NCBI RefSeq assembly: GCF_003217495.1
Contig: NZ_QJSW01000004.1
Span: forward strand, 310,001 to 374,000
Reading direction: 5' to 3'
Length of the DNA: 64,000 nt
DNA from: Paenibacillus barcinonensis
GTDB taxonomy: Bacteria; Bacillota; Bacilli; Paenibacillales; Paenibacillaceae
Position numbers and translations under genes: made by a program. The notes beneath the pieces were generated by a model. It made no database searches. It was not told the origin of the DNA and was given only the letters and a program-made list of their open reading frames with translations. Shown in pieces: positions 19,401 to 27,517 of the stretch (position 1 is the stretch's first letter; every line of letters begins with the position of its first letter).

Positions 19401-21755
19401 GTATCACCAGTTATTGATCTGACGAATGCATCCAGTGCAACATTGACGTTTAATCACTGGTATGAGATCGAGAGCGGTTACGACTTCGGATATGTCGAAG
19501 CAACCAAGGATGGAGGAGCGACCTGGACGGAGCTCGGCAAGTTCTCGCATAACACAAACGGAAAACAATGGACGCCTGTTTTCTATGGACTGAGTGCTTT
19601 GACTGGCCATGAAGTACAATTCCGTTTCCGTTTAACCTCAGATAACAGTGTTGTAAAAACAGGATGGTTTATTGATGATTTCCGGGTGCTGGGTGTAACA
19701 GCGGAGACCGTTACGTCGGATGATGCTGTTGTGCTGGCTACGGACAAGCCTAAACCAGCTTACGATAACCCGTGGTACAAAATTACAAGAACAGATAAAG
19801 CGGAATTCAACAAAACCAAAGCGCAGGAGCCGGCTGTTGAAAAACCGGGAACAGGCGTGGTTCAGCCGCAGAGTCTGCCGGCCAGCGCAACCGTTACTGT
19901 ATTAGAAACCGGGCGTTCTGTGAAAACCGATTCGTCCACAGGCAAGTACAGCTTCACACATGTTGCTGGAGAATACACATTAAAGGCTGAAGCATACGGG
20001 TATTATCCGCAAACGAAAACGGTGACCATCTCGGATGGTACAGGAGCCAAAGCCAACTTTAATCTGGAAGAGATTCCTTACGGGGAGATTAAAGGTGTTG
20101 TGAAGGATGAGCGAACAGGCCAACCTGTAGCTGATGCTTCGGTGCTTGTGGTTGAAGACGCCAAGGTTGCAGAGATTCGTACTGGAGCAGATGGGCGATT
20201 CGCGCTGCAAGTGCTGGAAGGAAGTTATACCTTGTCGGTTCGGGCGAAAGATTATTACAGCCAAACGGTTACTGTAACCGTACCTGGAAACGGCACAGCA
20301 GAGAAGGACGTTGCCTTGAAGCCGTTCATCGGTTTCCCTGGTGAAATTGCTTACGATGATGGGTCAGCAGAGAATGCAAGAGCATTTAATGCAGCGAATA
20401 ACGCCTGGGCTGTTCGCATGACTCCTGAGATGGAGACGGCACAAGTAACAGGAGCCTCATTCCGATTCTGGAATACTGAATGGCCTGTACCTGGTGGAAC
20501 AGCGTTCAAGTATGCTGTGTACGATGCAACTGGAGCAGCTGGTGCGCCTGGCCAATTGCTCGCCGGTCCGTTCGATGGCACTGCGCTGCGTAATGATCAG
20601 TGGACTACAGTCGAGTTCCCTGAGCCTGTGGTTGTGACAGGTGATTTCTATATTGTCTATATCCAAACCTTGGCTGGTACAAGTGCACCTGGTCTAGCCA
20701 CCGATGAAGATGGAGAATATGCAGCTCGGAGCTGGCAACGTGTAAGTGGGGCATGGAGCGCATCACCTGCTGAAGAGGGGAATTACATGATTCGTGCGGT
20801 TGTTAAATATCCGGTCAACGCCCCGGTGCTTACGCAGCCTGTGAATACGTACACGAATCAGTCCACCTATACGATCTCGGGAACATCTCCTGCTTCCGGG
20901 GCGCAGATCAAGTTTTATAATGGGAAAGATGCCGCAGGAACCACAACCGTAAACAATGGCAAATTCTCATCTGGAGTGAAATTAAAGGCAGGGGTTAATG
21001 TCATTACAGCTGAAGCGATCATTGATGGTAAAGTGACAGCACGGTCGCTTCCCGTAATCCTTATTCTCGATCAAACGAAACCGCAGCTGACGATTGTCAG
21101 TCCCGCGGAAGGAAGTCGGATCAATACCGAAGTGGTTCATGTGACAGGCAGTGTTGCTGAAACCTTCCTTGACAAGGTCACGGTGAATGGTCAGACCGTG
21201 CAAGTGGACAGAGACAAGAAGTTTAGTCATCGCGTATTGGTGAATGAAGGCGAGAATGTAATTACAATTACAGCAACCGATCTTGCGGGCAATAAAACAA
21301 CGGTAACACGTACCATATTTGTCGAGACGGATGCACCCGAATTGAGGGATATTACACCTGTGGAGGACGTAAATATTACATCGGGAGAGAGTGTTACCGT
21401 TTCGTTCAAAAGCAAGCCTGGACTGCAAGCTTCGTTCCGAATTCAGCTGCCGCTGAATCTGAACGCGGAAGCTGCGGGGGAAGTTCCGCTCGTGGAAACG
21501 GAGCCAGGATTGTACTCGGGCACATATACAGCACCTTCATCTCTTGTGCTTGAAGGCGGAATCATTGTGATTCGTGCGCAGGATGAAGCTGGAAACAAAG
21601 TCGAGGCTCAGGCAGCAGGGCGTTTGTTCGTTAGTGCCCCGCAAGGAGTAGAACCGGGACAAGGGACGCCTGCTGTAGAAGAAGAAACGGGGACTGAAAC
21701 AGCACCAGCGGATGCAAATTCAGATACACGTGCTGCTGACATCTTGGAGTCCTGA
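16440..21755 (+). CDS. bpr: Secreted S8 serine protease, bacillopeptidase F-like, multidomain
   Basis: The 1771-residue protein has a signal peptide (residues 1 to about 29, ending PVAAQ), an I9-type propeptide region (about 60-175), and a subtilisin domain with D264 (ANLDSGVD), H310 (GHGTHTMG), N380 and S487 (NGTSMAGP). Then come a Bpr-type beta domain, two copies of a jelly-roll module (DFEEDQ...GWYIDDFAV and QFDGDD...GWFIDDFRV) separated by a fibronectin type III domain, two carboxypeptidase-regulatory-like repeats, a further beta-sandwich, and two Big-like domains. No LPXTG or SLH anchor is seen. Translation starts at TTG 16440, 9 nt after AAAGGAG. It is longer than Bacillus subtilis Bpr (about 1430 residues). 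Role: extracellular protein degradation. Confidence 0.87.
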   Translation: MIKLKRLRKPVSMGLSLLLAFSIVQPVAAQDRSSSKMDMKSSMAEVSTSKVNAKLTKEFEGSEYVTYLVKMKEQVDTAAVSKQAMQKATIAKETPSATKLSVRNSVVSTLRETASRTQYSIEHYLEKEVNSGKVKEYKSYFIVNSLAVTSTKEVMEQIALLPEVEKILPNETRYLQKVEVSKQPENQTSAAAPSKGAVQSSAKEAAVKDTDVNETAAQSAAVKEADSKVKKQTQNVEWNIDYINAPAVWERGIDGTGIVVANLDSGVDYTHPALRSKWRGLDASGNVVDPELSWYDPHSGSTLPADADGHGTHTMGTMVGSEADGTNHIGVAPGAKWIGVRIFNPETTDAIILDGGQWLIAPVDADGNLHPELAPDVVNNSWGGGAGLDEWFRPMVQAWRDAQIFPEFSAGNVRLTNPGGPGSVANPANYPESFATGATDINGNLASFSLLGPSPYDEIKPEVSAPGVNIRSAVPGGTYEGGWNGTSMAGPHTTALAALLLQANHSLTVDQLEQIIMDTAIPRTDSQYPVSPNNGYGHGIINALDAVGSVLEGIGTVSGRVVTAGDDLEEPVLQHTPVNSAFTGLDIPLTAHVTDNVAVVSVEAFARTKGTKQYIYLPMKLINGDSKDGTYTATIPAFLIEPAGVEYYIRVNDYGNNGFESAVHSIAVSNGVRPGYLQDFEEDQLGFTTGGTGSTWVWGKPVSGPRAAYSGDKVIATNLQGTYLPNSNAYLTAPPIDLTESPEGALLTFKHWYDLENNLDFGKVYIASESSDYVFEELLSYTGTSGEWRTQYVDLRPYAGQQVFIQFNLTSDGSVQKAGWYIDDFAVQELDDIAPEAPSALTASSDILGNVTLNWTGSDDEDLESYVIYRSESAGSYDEPIGTARSTSYIDTTTASDKTYYYTVAALDYSGNESDKSNEVSIEVEVPEDIYIDQFDGDDDNGWTHAGTKDEWERGVPKTGPMSAVSPPNVWATDLDNTYENGSNYSLVSPVIDLTNASSATLTFNHWYEIESGYDFGYVEATKDGGATWTELGKFSHNTNGKQWTPVFYGLSALTGHEVQFRFRLTSDNSVVKTGWFIDDFRVLGVTAETVTSDDAVVLATDKPKPAYDNPWYKITRTDKAEFNKTKAQEPAVEKPGTGVVQPQSLPASATVTVLETGRSVKTDSSTGKYSFTHVAGEYTLKAEAYGYYPQTKTVTISDGTGAKANFNLEEIPYGEIKGVVKDERTGQPVADASVLVVEDAKVAEIRTGADGRFALQVLEGSYTLSVRAKDYYSQTVTVTVPGNGTAEKDVALKPFIGFPGEIAYDDGSAENARAFNAANNAWAVRMTPEMETAQVTGASFRFWNTEWPVPGGTAFKYAVYDATGAAGAPGQLLAGPFDGTALRNDQWTTVEFPEPVVVTGDFYIVYIQTLAGTSAPGLATDEDGEYAARSWQRVSGAWSASPAEEGNYMIRAVVKYPVNAPVLTQPVNTYTNQSTYTISGTSPASGAQIKFYNGKDAAGTTTVNNGKFSSGVKLKAGVNVITAEAIIDGKVTARSLPVILILDQTKPQLTIVSPAEGSRINTEVVHVTGSVAETFLDKVTVNGQTVQVDRDKKFSHRVLVNEGENVITITATDLAGNKTTVTRTIFVETDAPELRDITPVEDVNITSGESVTVSFKSKPGLQASFRIQLPLNLNAEAAGEVPLVETEPGLYSGTYTAPSSLVLEGGIIVIRAQDEAGNKVEAQAAGRLFVSAPQGVEPGQGTPAVEEETGTETAPADANSDTRAADILES

Positions 21756-21858
21756 ACCAATCGGCGTGCATGTGAACGTTCGGAACAAGAAGAAGATGCA
21801 GCACGCTGCTGAAAAGCTGAATCGGTGATACATGGATAACAGCAGTAGAAACTAAAAC

Positions 21859-21890
21859 CGGCACTCTGGAAACAGGGTGCCGTTTTTTTT
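21859..21890 (+). terminator. Terminator of the protease gene
   Basis: CGGCACTCTG / CAGGGTGCCG form a 10-bp stem (one G-U pair) with a GAAA tetraloop, followed by eight T. Confidence 0.9.
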
Positions 21891-22120
21891 ACTGGAACGA
21901 TGAGGTGTCACAAATACAAATTATTATGACGTCTATGCTTAAAATAGTCAGCTATCTCGGTTGCGACAATAAGCTTCACAGGAAGATTGCATTTAGTATG
22001 CAGGATCACAGGGCCTTTGACGTGTCTTTATACTCCATTTTGGCATGCTTTGAAGCACGGCGCGTAGTTGCATGCGCTGACTCTGAACCAAATATCACTG
22101 CTAAGTTTGGCCCCAAAAGC
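21891..22120. other. Intergenic stretch without recognised features
   Basis: I see no gene with a plausible ribosome binding site, promoter or repeat here. The short open frames on either strand have no protein-like composition. Confidence 0.5.
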
Positions 22121-22163
22121 AATAGGCTGTCCCTAGCCACATTATGACTTTGAGACAGCCTAT
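22121..22163 (-). terminator. Terminator of a minus-strand short transcript
   Basis: AATAGGCTGTC (22121-22131) pairs perfectly over 11 bp with GACAGCCTATT (22153-22163), loop 21 nt. It lies 20 bp beyond the stop codon of the short minus-strand frame at 22183 and has a T-rich flank on that side. It could also act on plus-strand transcripts (TTTTAA flank). Confidence 0.6.
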
Positions 22164-22182
22164 TTTAATCAATTGCGTATAC

Positions 22183-22320
22183 TCAATAATGAGAGTCACC
22201 AATATATGTATTATGCATATACCAGTTACCTGTACCAGTAAAACGAACTTCGAAGTGTCCCGCATAATTACCAATAAGCTTGATGTAGCTATAATTTGCA
22301 TCGGCAATATATATACCTCC
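22183..22320 (-). pseudogene. Short coding-like fragment, possible gene remnant or non-ATG mini-gene
   Basis: Reading minus-strand from just after an in-frame TAG (22323-22321) gives about 45 residues with a protein-like, beta-strand-rich composition, including KLIGNYAGHFEVRF and TGTGNWYMHNTY and ending GDSHY at the TGA (22185-22183). There is no ATG, GTG or TTG in frame before the fragment. AGGGAGG at 22316-22322 sits 7 nt before an ATT codon (22308-22306), so initiation at ATT is conceivable. A terminator follows. Most likely it is the tail of a lost small secreted protein; a real mini-gene is the alternative. Family not recognised. Confidence 0.4.
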
Positions 22321-22397
22321 CTAAATTTACTTTTCATTCCTTTAAAGTAATAACAAAATATGGTATATTAATTAAATATTTTGCTTTGAAGGCGGTG

Positions 22398-22805
22398 TTG
22401 AAGATATCAAATCTTATTATAAATGTTTTTAAAATTATATTATTTCTAGTTATTCTATTGTATGCTTTGCATTTTTCTATACGTTATCAAATATATTTAA
22501 CTATTGAGTATCCAAACAGTAGCTTAATAAGGCTTGTGAATCCAATGTTACCTCTTTGTGTTCTTGGATTTTTGGTTGGGTTATATCCAGCATTTTTACC
22601 ATTACCCAAAAAAAATACGCCACTCCCTTCAAATAGAGTTTTGCTAAATTTAAGCGCGATAACAATATCTTTATCCATGATATTTATTTTGATAGCAGTT
22701 TACTCAAACCTTTACATTTTTAGTTTAATTGTTGGTGTTATTTCATATTTTCTCTGGGGGAATCTCGGGTATACTTTTTCAAAGAGAATCTATATTTTTA
22801 AATAA
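22398..22805 (+). CDS. Small four-helix membrane protein of unknown function
   Basis: About 135 residues with four hydrophobic segments (IIFLVILLYALHF-like near residue 15, PLCVLGFLVGLYPAFLPL near 55, LSAITISLSMIFILIAVY near 88, LYIFSLIVGVISYFLW near 112) and a basic end. I do not recognise the family. The start is uncertain: AAGG at 22389-22392 favours TTG 22398 over GTG 22395. The coding sequence is much richer in A+T than its neighbours, which suggests foreign origin. A terminator-like hairpin lies about 115 bp downstream. Confidence 0.55.
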   Translation: MKISNLIINVFKIILFLVILLYALHFSIRYQIYLTIEYPNSSLIRLVNPMLPLCVLGFLVGLYPAFLPLPKKNTPLPSNRVLLNLSAITISLSMIFILIAVYSNLYIFSLIVGVISYFLWGNLGYTFSKRIYIFK

Positions 22806-23155
22806 CATAGCAGATACAGTATCCAAAACAATCTGCAATCTTGAATTTAATATATGTTAACAAAGCAATGTCATTAAGTTTAGCCCAAACACAAAACTCT
22901 GAGTAAAAATGAATCTGAACCGAACGGTATGGGAAAAGTCCTGTGCCGTTTCTTTTTTGTCCAAGCAGTTAAACGATTCATTTACACGAGAACGGAGAGG
23001 GGGATCGAAAAAATCTGGGGATAACAGCGATTAGAAGGTTATTCTGTCATCGGAGTGGAATGTGTAAAATCGTTAGTTCAACTTGTATAGAGCTCCAATG
23101 AATGAGCTATTCCAAGGATAAAAGTACGCATACATACAATAATATGGATCTTTTC
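22806..23155. other. AT-rich intergenic stretch with one terminator
   Basis: Apart from the hairpin at 22923-22957 I see no gene, repeat or RNA signature here. The right end leads into the promoter of the GntR/LacI hybrid regulator. Confidence 0.5.
22923..22957 (+). terminator. Terminator downstream of the small membrane protein gene
   Basis: AACGGTATGGGA (22923-22934) pairs with TCCTGTGCCGTT (22939-22950) over 12 bp with G-U pairs allowed, loop AAAG, followed by a T-rich tail with six T in a row. Confidence 0.75.
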
Positions 23156-23190
23156 TTCACTTTAATGATATAACATGATATATTAGGATA
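23156..23190 (+). promoter_or_regulatory. Promoter of the mannoside repressor with operator-like motif
   Basis: TTCACT (23156-23161), a 17-nt spacer and TATATT (23179-23184) form a sigma-A-type promoter. ATAACATGAT (23170-23179) lies in the spacer and TTAGGATA (23183-23190) overlaps the -10. Both elements recur at the GH125 operon promoter, suggesting autoregulation by the encoded repressor. Confidence 0.5.
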
Positions 23191-23230
23191 TAAGACTTAT
23201 GCAGTTAAGGTGTTTATGGAGGTGCTTGTA

Positions 23231-24409
23231 TTGGGGAAAGACTCGGCTTCCAAGCCGATGTATGAACAGATCTTTGAATCGTTGAGAGAACGAATCCAGC
23301 TACAACAATATAAAGTTGGAGATCGTGTTCCATCGGAAAAAGAGTTATGTGACGAGTTTGGTGTAAGCCGCATTACAACGAAGAAAGCGCTGGAGATGCT
23401 GGCGAATGAGCAGCTGATTGTTCGCCAGCCTGGACGTGGTTCCTTCGTAGCGGATACTGCTGTAACCCTGGATGGACTTGGGCGTAGTGCTTCACCGATG
23501 ACCGGGAAAGAGCCGAATCGCAAGCTGCTGATCGGTCTGGTCATCACCAATTTCAGTGATATGTATGGTACGGAGCTGTTGTACGGGATGGAGGAGGCTT
23601 CGCGGCAGCATGACAGCTTTCTGGTGCTCAGGCGTTCCTTTGGCATACCCGAGCAGGAGGAGCAGTGCATTCGAGAGCTGCTGGAGCTCGGGGTAGATGG
23701 TATGATTATTTTCCCGGCGCAGGGAGAGTATTTCAGCGACGAAATTTTGAAGCTGGTCGTTAGCAAGTTTCCGTTTGTAATGATCGACCGCTATTTGAAG
23801 GGCATTCCAGCTTCTTCTGTCAGCACGGACAATGTTGGAGCAGCGAGAGAAGGCACTGCACATTTGTTTGAATTGGGGCATCAGCATATCGCTTTTCTGA
23901 CGCAGCCCCCAGTGAATACAACGACGATTGAGGAACGGATTGAAGGCTTTATTGAAGCCCATAATGATCAGGGAATATTGGTGAACCGCGAGCTGTGGGT
24001 AGAATCTATGCTGTCATCCTTGCCTAGTGAATTTGATCCTGAAGCCAAGGTTCGTGATGTGCAGACACTGGTTGCACATTTTCAGAAGCATCCGCAGATT
24101 ACTGCCGTTTTTGCTGCTGAGTATGACATTGCTTTACTTGCTTTGGAAGCCGCGGAGCAGGTTGGAATGCGCGTGCCGGAGCAGCTGTCCATTCTGTGCT
24201 TTGACAGTCCGCACACGGATAGACATAGCCGAATCACCCATCTCAAGCAAAACCAGTTTTCCATGGGAGAGCAGGCATTTAATATGGTACTGCAGCATAT
24301 GCAGGGACAGGAAGCAGGCGGTGTCAAGCGCATCGTGCTGCCTGCAATGCTCGTGAAGGGAACATCCACTGGCAAGGTAAGGGAACATGCAGTATTTCAG
24401 TCCAAATAA
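23231..24409 (+). CDS. GntR/LacI hybrid repressor of the mannoside operon
   Basis: The 392-residue protein joins a GntR winged helix (residues about 8-75: YEQIFESLRERIQLQQYKVGDRVPSEKELCDEFGVSRITTKKALEMLANEQLIVRQPGRGSFV) to a LacI-type sugar-binding domain (from about 100, LLIGLVITNF..., to the ILCFDSPHTDRHSRITHLKQ region). This is the AraR-like architecture, normally a sugar-relieved repressor. The start is TTG 23231, 6 nt after GGAGGTG, rather than the ATG at 23216 that lies within that site. Directly followed by an alpha-mannosidase/ABC operon that it most likely controls, with a mannoside or mannose derivative as inducer. Confidence 0.82.
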   Translation: MGKDSASKPMYEQIFESLRERIQLQQYKVGDRVPSEKELCDEFGVSRITTKKALEMLANEQLIVRQPGRGSFVADTAVTLDGLGRSASPMTGKEPNRKLLIGLVITNFSDMYGTELLYGMEEASRQHDSFLVLRRSFGIPEQEEQCIRELLELGVDGMIIFPAQGEYFSDEILKLVVSKFPFVMIDRYLKGIPASSVSTDNVGAAREGTAHLFELGHQHIAFLTQPPVNTTTIEERIEGFIEAHNDQGILVNRELWVESMLSSLPSEFDPEAKVRDVQTLVAHFQKHPQITAVFAAEYDIALLALEAAEQVGMRVPEQLSILCFDSPHTDRHSRITHLKQNQFSMGEQAFNMVLQHMQGQEAGGVKRIVLPAMLVKGTSTGKVREHAVFQSK

Positions 24410-24436
24410 ATAGATGCAAGCTACATTTATTAGAAA

Positions 24437-24463
24437 GGGACTTCGGTGACGAAGTCTCTTTTT
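24437..24463 (+). terminator. Terminator of the mannoside repressor gene
   Basis: GGGACTTCG / CGAAGTCTC, a 9-bp stem with one G-U pair and a GTGA tetraloop, followed by five T. It separates the repressor transcript from the operon. Confidence 0.85.
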
Positions 24464-24502
24464 GACGGTTATGCAGATTAGATTACCTTTACTTACAAAA
24501 GT

Positions 24503-24606
24503 TAACATATCATTTAATGTGTTTTTTATTAAATAACATGATGATATACAAATAAATATATTGACATAACATTTAATTCGTTTTAGGATAATGAAAGCGG
24601 TTCAAT
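24503..24606 (+). promoter_or_regulatory. Mannoside operon promoter with repeated motif and cre-like site
   Basis: TTGACA (24561-24566), a 17-nt spacer and TAGGAT (24584-24589) form the promoter. TAACAT occurs three times (24503, 24534, 24567), the middle copy as ATAACATGAT, which is also found at the repressor promoter. At 24591-24606 the sequence matches the catabolite-responsive element consensus WTGNAANCGNWNNCAW with one mismatch and covers the predicted start point, so CcpA would block initiation when glucose is present. All binder assignments are inference. Confidence 0.55.
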
Positions 24607-24633
24607 ATTTAGGCTTTTACAAAAGGAGGACCT

Positions 24634-25935
24634 ATGGAGACAACGAGAAAAGAACAGGATATTTCTCCTTCCATTCAGCAGATGATCAATCAAGTAAAGG
24701 CTTACCTGCCGGATCATCCCAAGCTTGTGGAGATGTTCGGAAACTGTTTTACCAATACATTAACAACCACAATTCAGCGTAAGGACGATGGCACAACCTT
24801 TGTGATTACCGGGGACATTCCTGCGATGTGGCTCAGAGATTCTGCGGCGCAGGTCAGACCGTATCTCATTCTTGCATCCGAGGATGAGGAGCTGTCGGAC
24901 ATGATTGCAGGGCTGGTCGAAAGGCAGCTGAGATACATTTTGCTGGACCCTTATGCAAACGCTTTTAACGAGACAGAGAGCGGTAACGGACATCAAACGG
25001 ATCTTACGGAAATGAATGACTGGATCTGGGAACGAAAATATGAGATTGATTCATTGGCATATCCGATTCAGCTTAGTTACTTGCTCTGGAGAAACACAGG
25101 CAGAGTCGATCAGTTTAATACGGTGTTCCGCGATGCTGTGAGCAGGATAATGGCTTTATGGCAAGTGGAGCAGCATCATGAGACTCGTTCTCCATACACA
25201 TTCCAGCGTTTAGACGCACCTGAGACAGACACGCTGAGCAGAGAAGGGCGCGGAACAGAGACTGTGTACACGGGCATGACCTGGTCTGGTTTCCGTCCAA
25301 GTGATGACCGTTGTGAATATGGTTATCTGATTCCATCGAATATGTTTGCGGTTGTGGCACTGCGATATGTGCAGGAGATAGCGATCAAGGTATTGCAGGA
25401 CAATGCAATGGCTGAAACAGCCAGGGAGCTTGCAGAACAGATTGATGAGGGCATTCGAAAATACGGTATGGTGGAGCATCCCGAATATGGAACGATCTAC
25501 GCGTATGAAACGGATGGCCAAGGCAACTACAACCTGATGGATGATGCCAACGTGCCAAGTCTGCTGTCTCTGCCTTATCTTGGTTATGTTACGGAAGATG
25601 ACGAGATCTATCAGAATACACGCCGATTTATTTTGTCCGCTCAGAACCCTTATTTCTATGAAGGCTCGGCTGCTTCCGGTATTGGAAGTCCGCACACGCC
25701 CGAAGGATATATCTGGCATATCGCTTTATCCATGCAGGGATTAACCTCCGCGGATAAGCAGGAGAAAATGACAATGCTGGAGCTTATCCAGCAGACGGAT
25801 GCAGGCACGGGGCTGACACATGAGGGCTTCTCGGCTAACGATCCGCATGAGTATACACGCCCGTGGTTTTCCTGGTCCAACATGTTATACAGCGAGCTTG
25901 TTATGGATTACTGCGGCTTCCGCATTAAGAAATAG
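24634..25935 (+). CDS. GH125 exo-alpha-1,6-mannosidase
   Basis: The 433-residue protein fits glycoside hydrolase family 125 (former DUF1237), metal-independent inverting exo-alpha-1,6-mannosidases. Seen: the GDIPAMWLRDSAAQVRPY block at residues 60-77, ANAFNE followed by GNGHQTDLTEMNDWIWERKYEIDSL at 110-141, the TGMTWSGFRPSDD segment near 210, and the closing DPHEYTRPWFSWSNMLYSELV. AAGGAGG precedes the ATG. No signal peptide, so it works in the cytosol on imported mannosides. First gene of an operon with a CUT1 ABC importer and a GH38 mannosidase. Confidence 0.9.
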   Translation: METTRKEQDISPSIQQMINQVKAYLPDHPKLVEMFGNCFTNTLTTTIQRKDDGTTFVITGDIPAMWLRDSAAQVRPYLILASEDEELSDMIAGLVERQLRYILLDPYANAFNETESGNGHQTDLTEMNDWIWERKYEIDSLAYPIQLSYLLWRNTGRVDQFNTVFRDAVSRIMALWQVEQHHETRSPYTFQRLDAPETDTLSREGRGTETVYTGMTWSGFRPSDDRCEYGYLIPSNMFAVVALRYVQEIAIKVLQDNAMAETARELAEQIDEGIRKYGMVEHPEYGTIYAYETDGQGNYNLMDDANVPSLLSLPYLGYVTEDDEIYQNTRRFILSAQNPYFYEGSAASGIGSPHTPEGYIWHIALSMQGLTSADKQEKMTMLELIQQTDAGTGLTHEGFSANDPHEYTRPWFSWSNMLYSELVMDYCGFRIKK

Positions 25936-26091
25936 CTGATAGGAGCCGGAACTATACGGCTGACTGACGCATAGACATAGCTGTTTTTAGTTAAATTGGA
26001 GAAAGAGAAGCTGTAAAGCGGAAAGAAGAGAACCTGCGAGTATATCATATCGTTCGGAATTGAATAATTCCGGGCAAGAGGAGACCAAGAC

Positions 26092-27471
26092 ATGAGAAAA
26101 TTTTCGATGAAAATGCCAGTGGCAGCTGTAATGACTTCTTTGCTTATTCTGACGACTGCCTGCTCGAGCGGCAGCCCCTCCACAAGCACGGCCAGCGATG
26201 GAAAAAAACAAGTGACCGTGTCATTCCGTTCCTCGGGGTCGGAGGACACACTTACGAAATTTTTCAAGTCTGGACTGGTAGAGCAATTTGAGAAGGACAA
26301 TCCCGATATCGAAATCAACATTGCACCAGTGCTTGCAAGCGAAGGCGATTACACCTCCAAAATGGTATTACAGATGAAGTCGCCGGATACTGCGCCTGAC
26401 GTCATTGCCGAGGATACCTCCATCCTTAAATCGGATGCAGCAGCAGGTTATTTGCAGCCTTTGGACGAGCAGGTGAAAGGATGGTCCGATTGGAATGGCA
26501 AAATCATTGACAACCTGAAGGCCGGAGTCACCGGGCAGGATGGCAAAGTTTACGGTATACCGGCAACCTCCGATACACGCGGCATCTGGTACAGCAAAGA
26601 GCTGTTCCAGCAAGCGGGACTACCTGTTCCATTCAAGCCTGCGAACTGGAATGAAGTGCTGGAAGCTGCTCGCACAATCAAACAGAAGCTTCCGGGCGTA
26701 ACACCTCTTAATCTCATTGTGGGCAAAGCAAACGGTGAAGGCGTTACGATGCAGACGCTGGAAATGTTGCTGTACGGTACTACCGACACGCTGTATGACG
26801 ATGCTGCCAAGAAATGGATCGTGAACAGCCCTGGCTTGCTGGATTCATTCAAATTCATTGATCAAGTGTTCAATAAGGATAAAACAGGACCTACCATGCA
26901 AGTGGCGCTTAACGGACAAGCCGGAAGCATAGCATTCCAGCAGCAGTTTCCGCAAGGCAAGCTTGCGATGGCGGTAGACGGAAGCTGGGCGGGTTCGACA
27001 TGGGCGGAGAATGGAGCTGCTCCAATTCCGAATGTGGAGGACAAAATTGGATTTGCGCCATTCCCGACACAGAATGGTCAGGAGCCGGGAGCAACTACAA
27101 TGTCAGGCGGCTGGGCATGGTCGATTCCGGCTCAAGCGAAAAACAAGGAAGCAGCCTGGAAGTTTATGGAGTTTCTGATGAATAAGGAGAATGCAACAGC
27201 ACGTGTGGTTGCCGAAGGCAGTCTGAGTGCACGAAGTGATTCCACAGAAGTACAAGGATACACGGATCGTCCATATACGAAGGAAGCGCAAGAGCTGCTG
27301 AATGTTGCTCACTTCCGCCCGACAAACGATCAATATGCGGCGGTATCCGCGCAATTGCAAAGCATTGTGGAGAGCATCGCTTCCGGTAAACTGACGCCAG
27401 AAGATGCGATCAAACAGTTCAAGGATAATGTCTCACGTTCAGTTGGAGCCGAGCATATTGAAGAGAAATAA
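26092..27471 (+). CDS. ABC transporter sugar-binding lipoprotein
   Basis: The 459-residue protein has a lipoprotein signal ending LTTAC (cysteine near residue 24) and a family 1 extracellular solute-binding fold (VTVSFRSSGSEDTLTKFFKSGLVEQFEKDNPDIEIN; YGIPATSDTRGIWYSKELFQQAGL; GGWAWSIPAQAKNKEAAWKFMEFLM). It captures an oligosaccharide outside the cell for the two permeases encoded downstream. Context suggests an alpha-mannoside. It is preceded by AGAGGAG and followed by a terminator-like hairpin before the permease genes. Confidence 0.88.
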   Translation: MRKFSMKMPVAAVMTSLLILTTACSSGSPSTSTASDGKKQVTVSFRSSGSEDTLTKFFKSGLVEQFEKDNPDIEINIAPVLASEGDYTSKMVLQMKSPDTAPDVIAEDTSILKSDAAAGYLQPLDEQVKGWSDWNGKIIDNLKAGVTGQDGKVYGIPATSDTRGIWYSKELFQQAGLPVPFKPANWNEVLEAARTIKQKLPGVTPLNLIVGKANGEGVTMQTLEMLLYGTTDTLYDDAAKKWIVNSPGLLDSFKFIDQVFNKDKTGPTMQVALNGQAGSIAFQQQFPQGKLAMAVDGSWAGSTWAENGAAPIPNVEDKIGFAPFPTQNGQEPGATTMSGGWAWSIPAQAKNKEAAWKFMEFLMNKENATARVVAEGSLSARSDSTEVQGYTDRPYTKEAQELLNVAHFRPTNDQYAAVSAQLQSIVESIASGKLTPEDAIKQFKDNVSRSVGAEHIEEK

Positions 27472-27517
27472 GTTTTTGGTACAAGATGTTGGGTGAAAAA
27501 CAGTGATATATTCGGAG

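Noticed and set aside
22101..22337. Minus-strand 78-codon frame starting with ATG at 22337
   Set aside because: Its frame reads through the terminator stem and looks less protein-like than the overlapping fragment ending at 22183, and the AGGGAGG site lies inside it.
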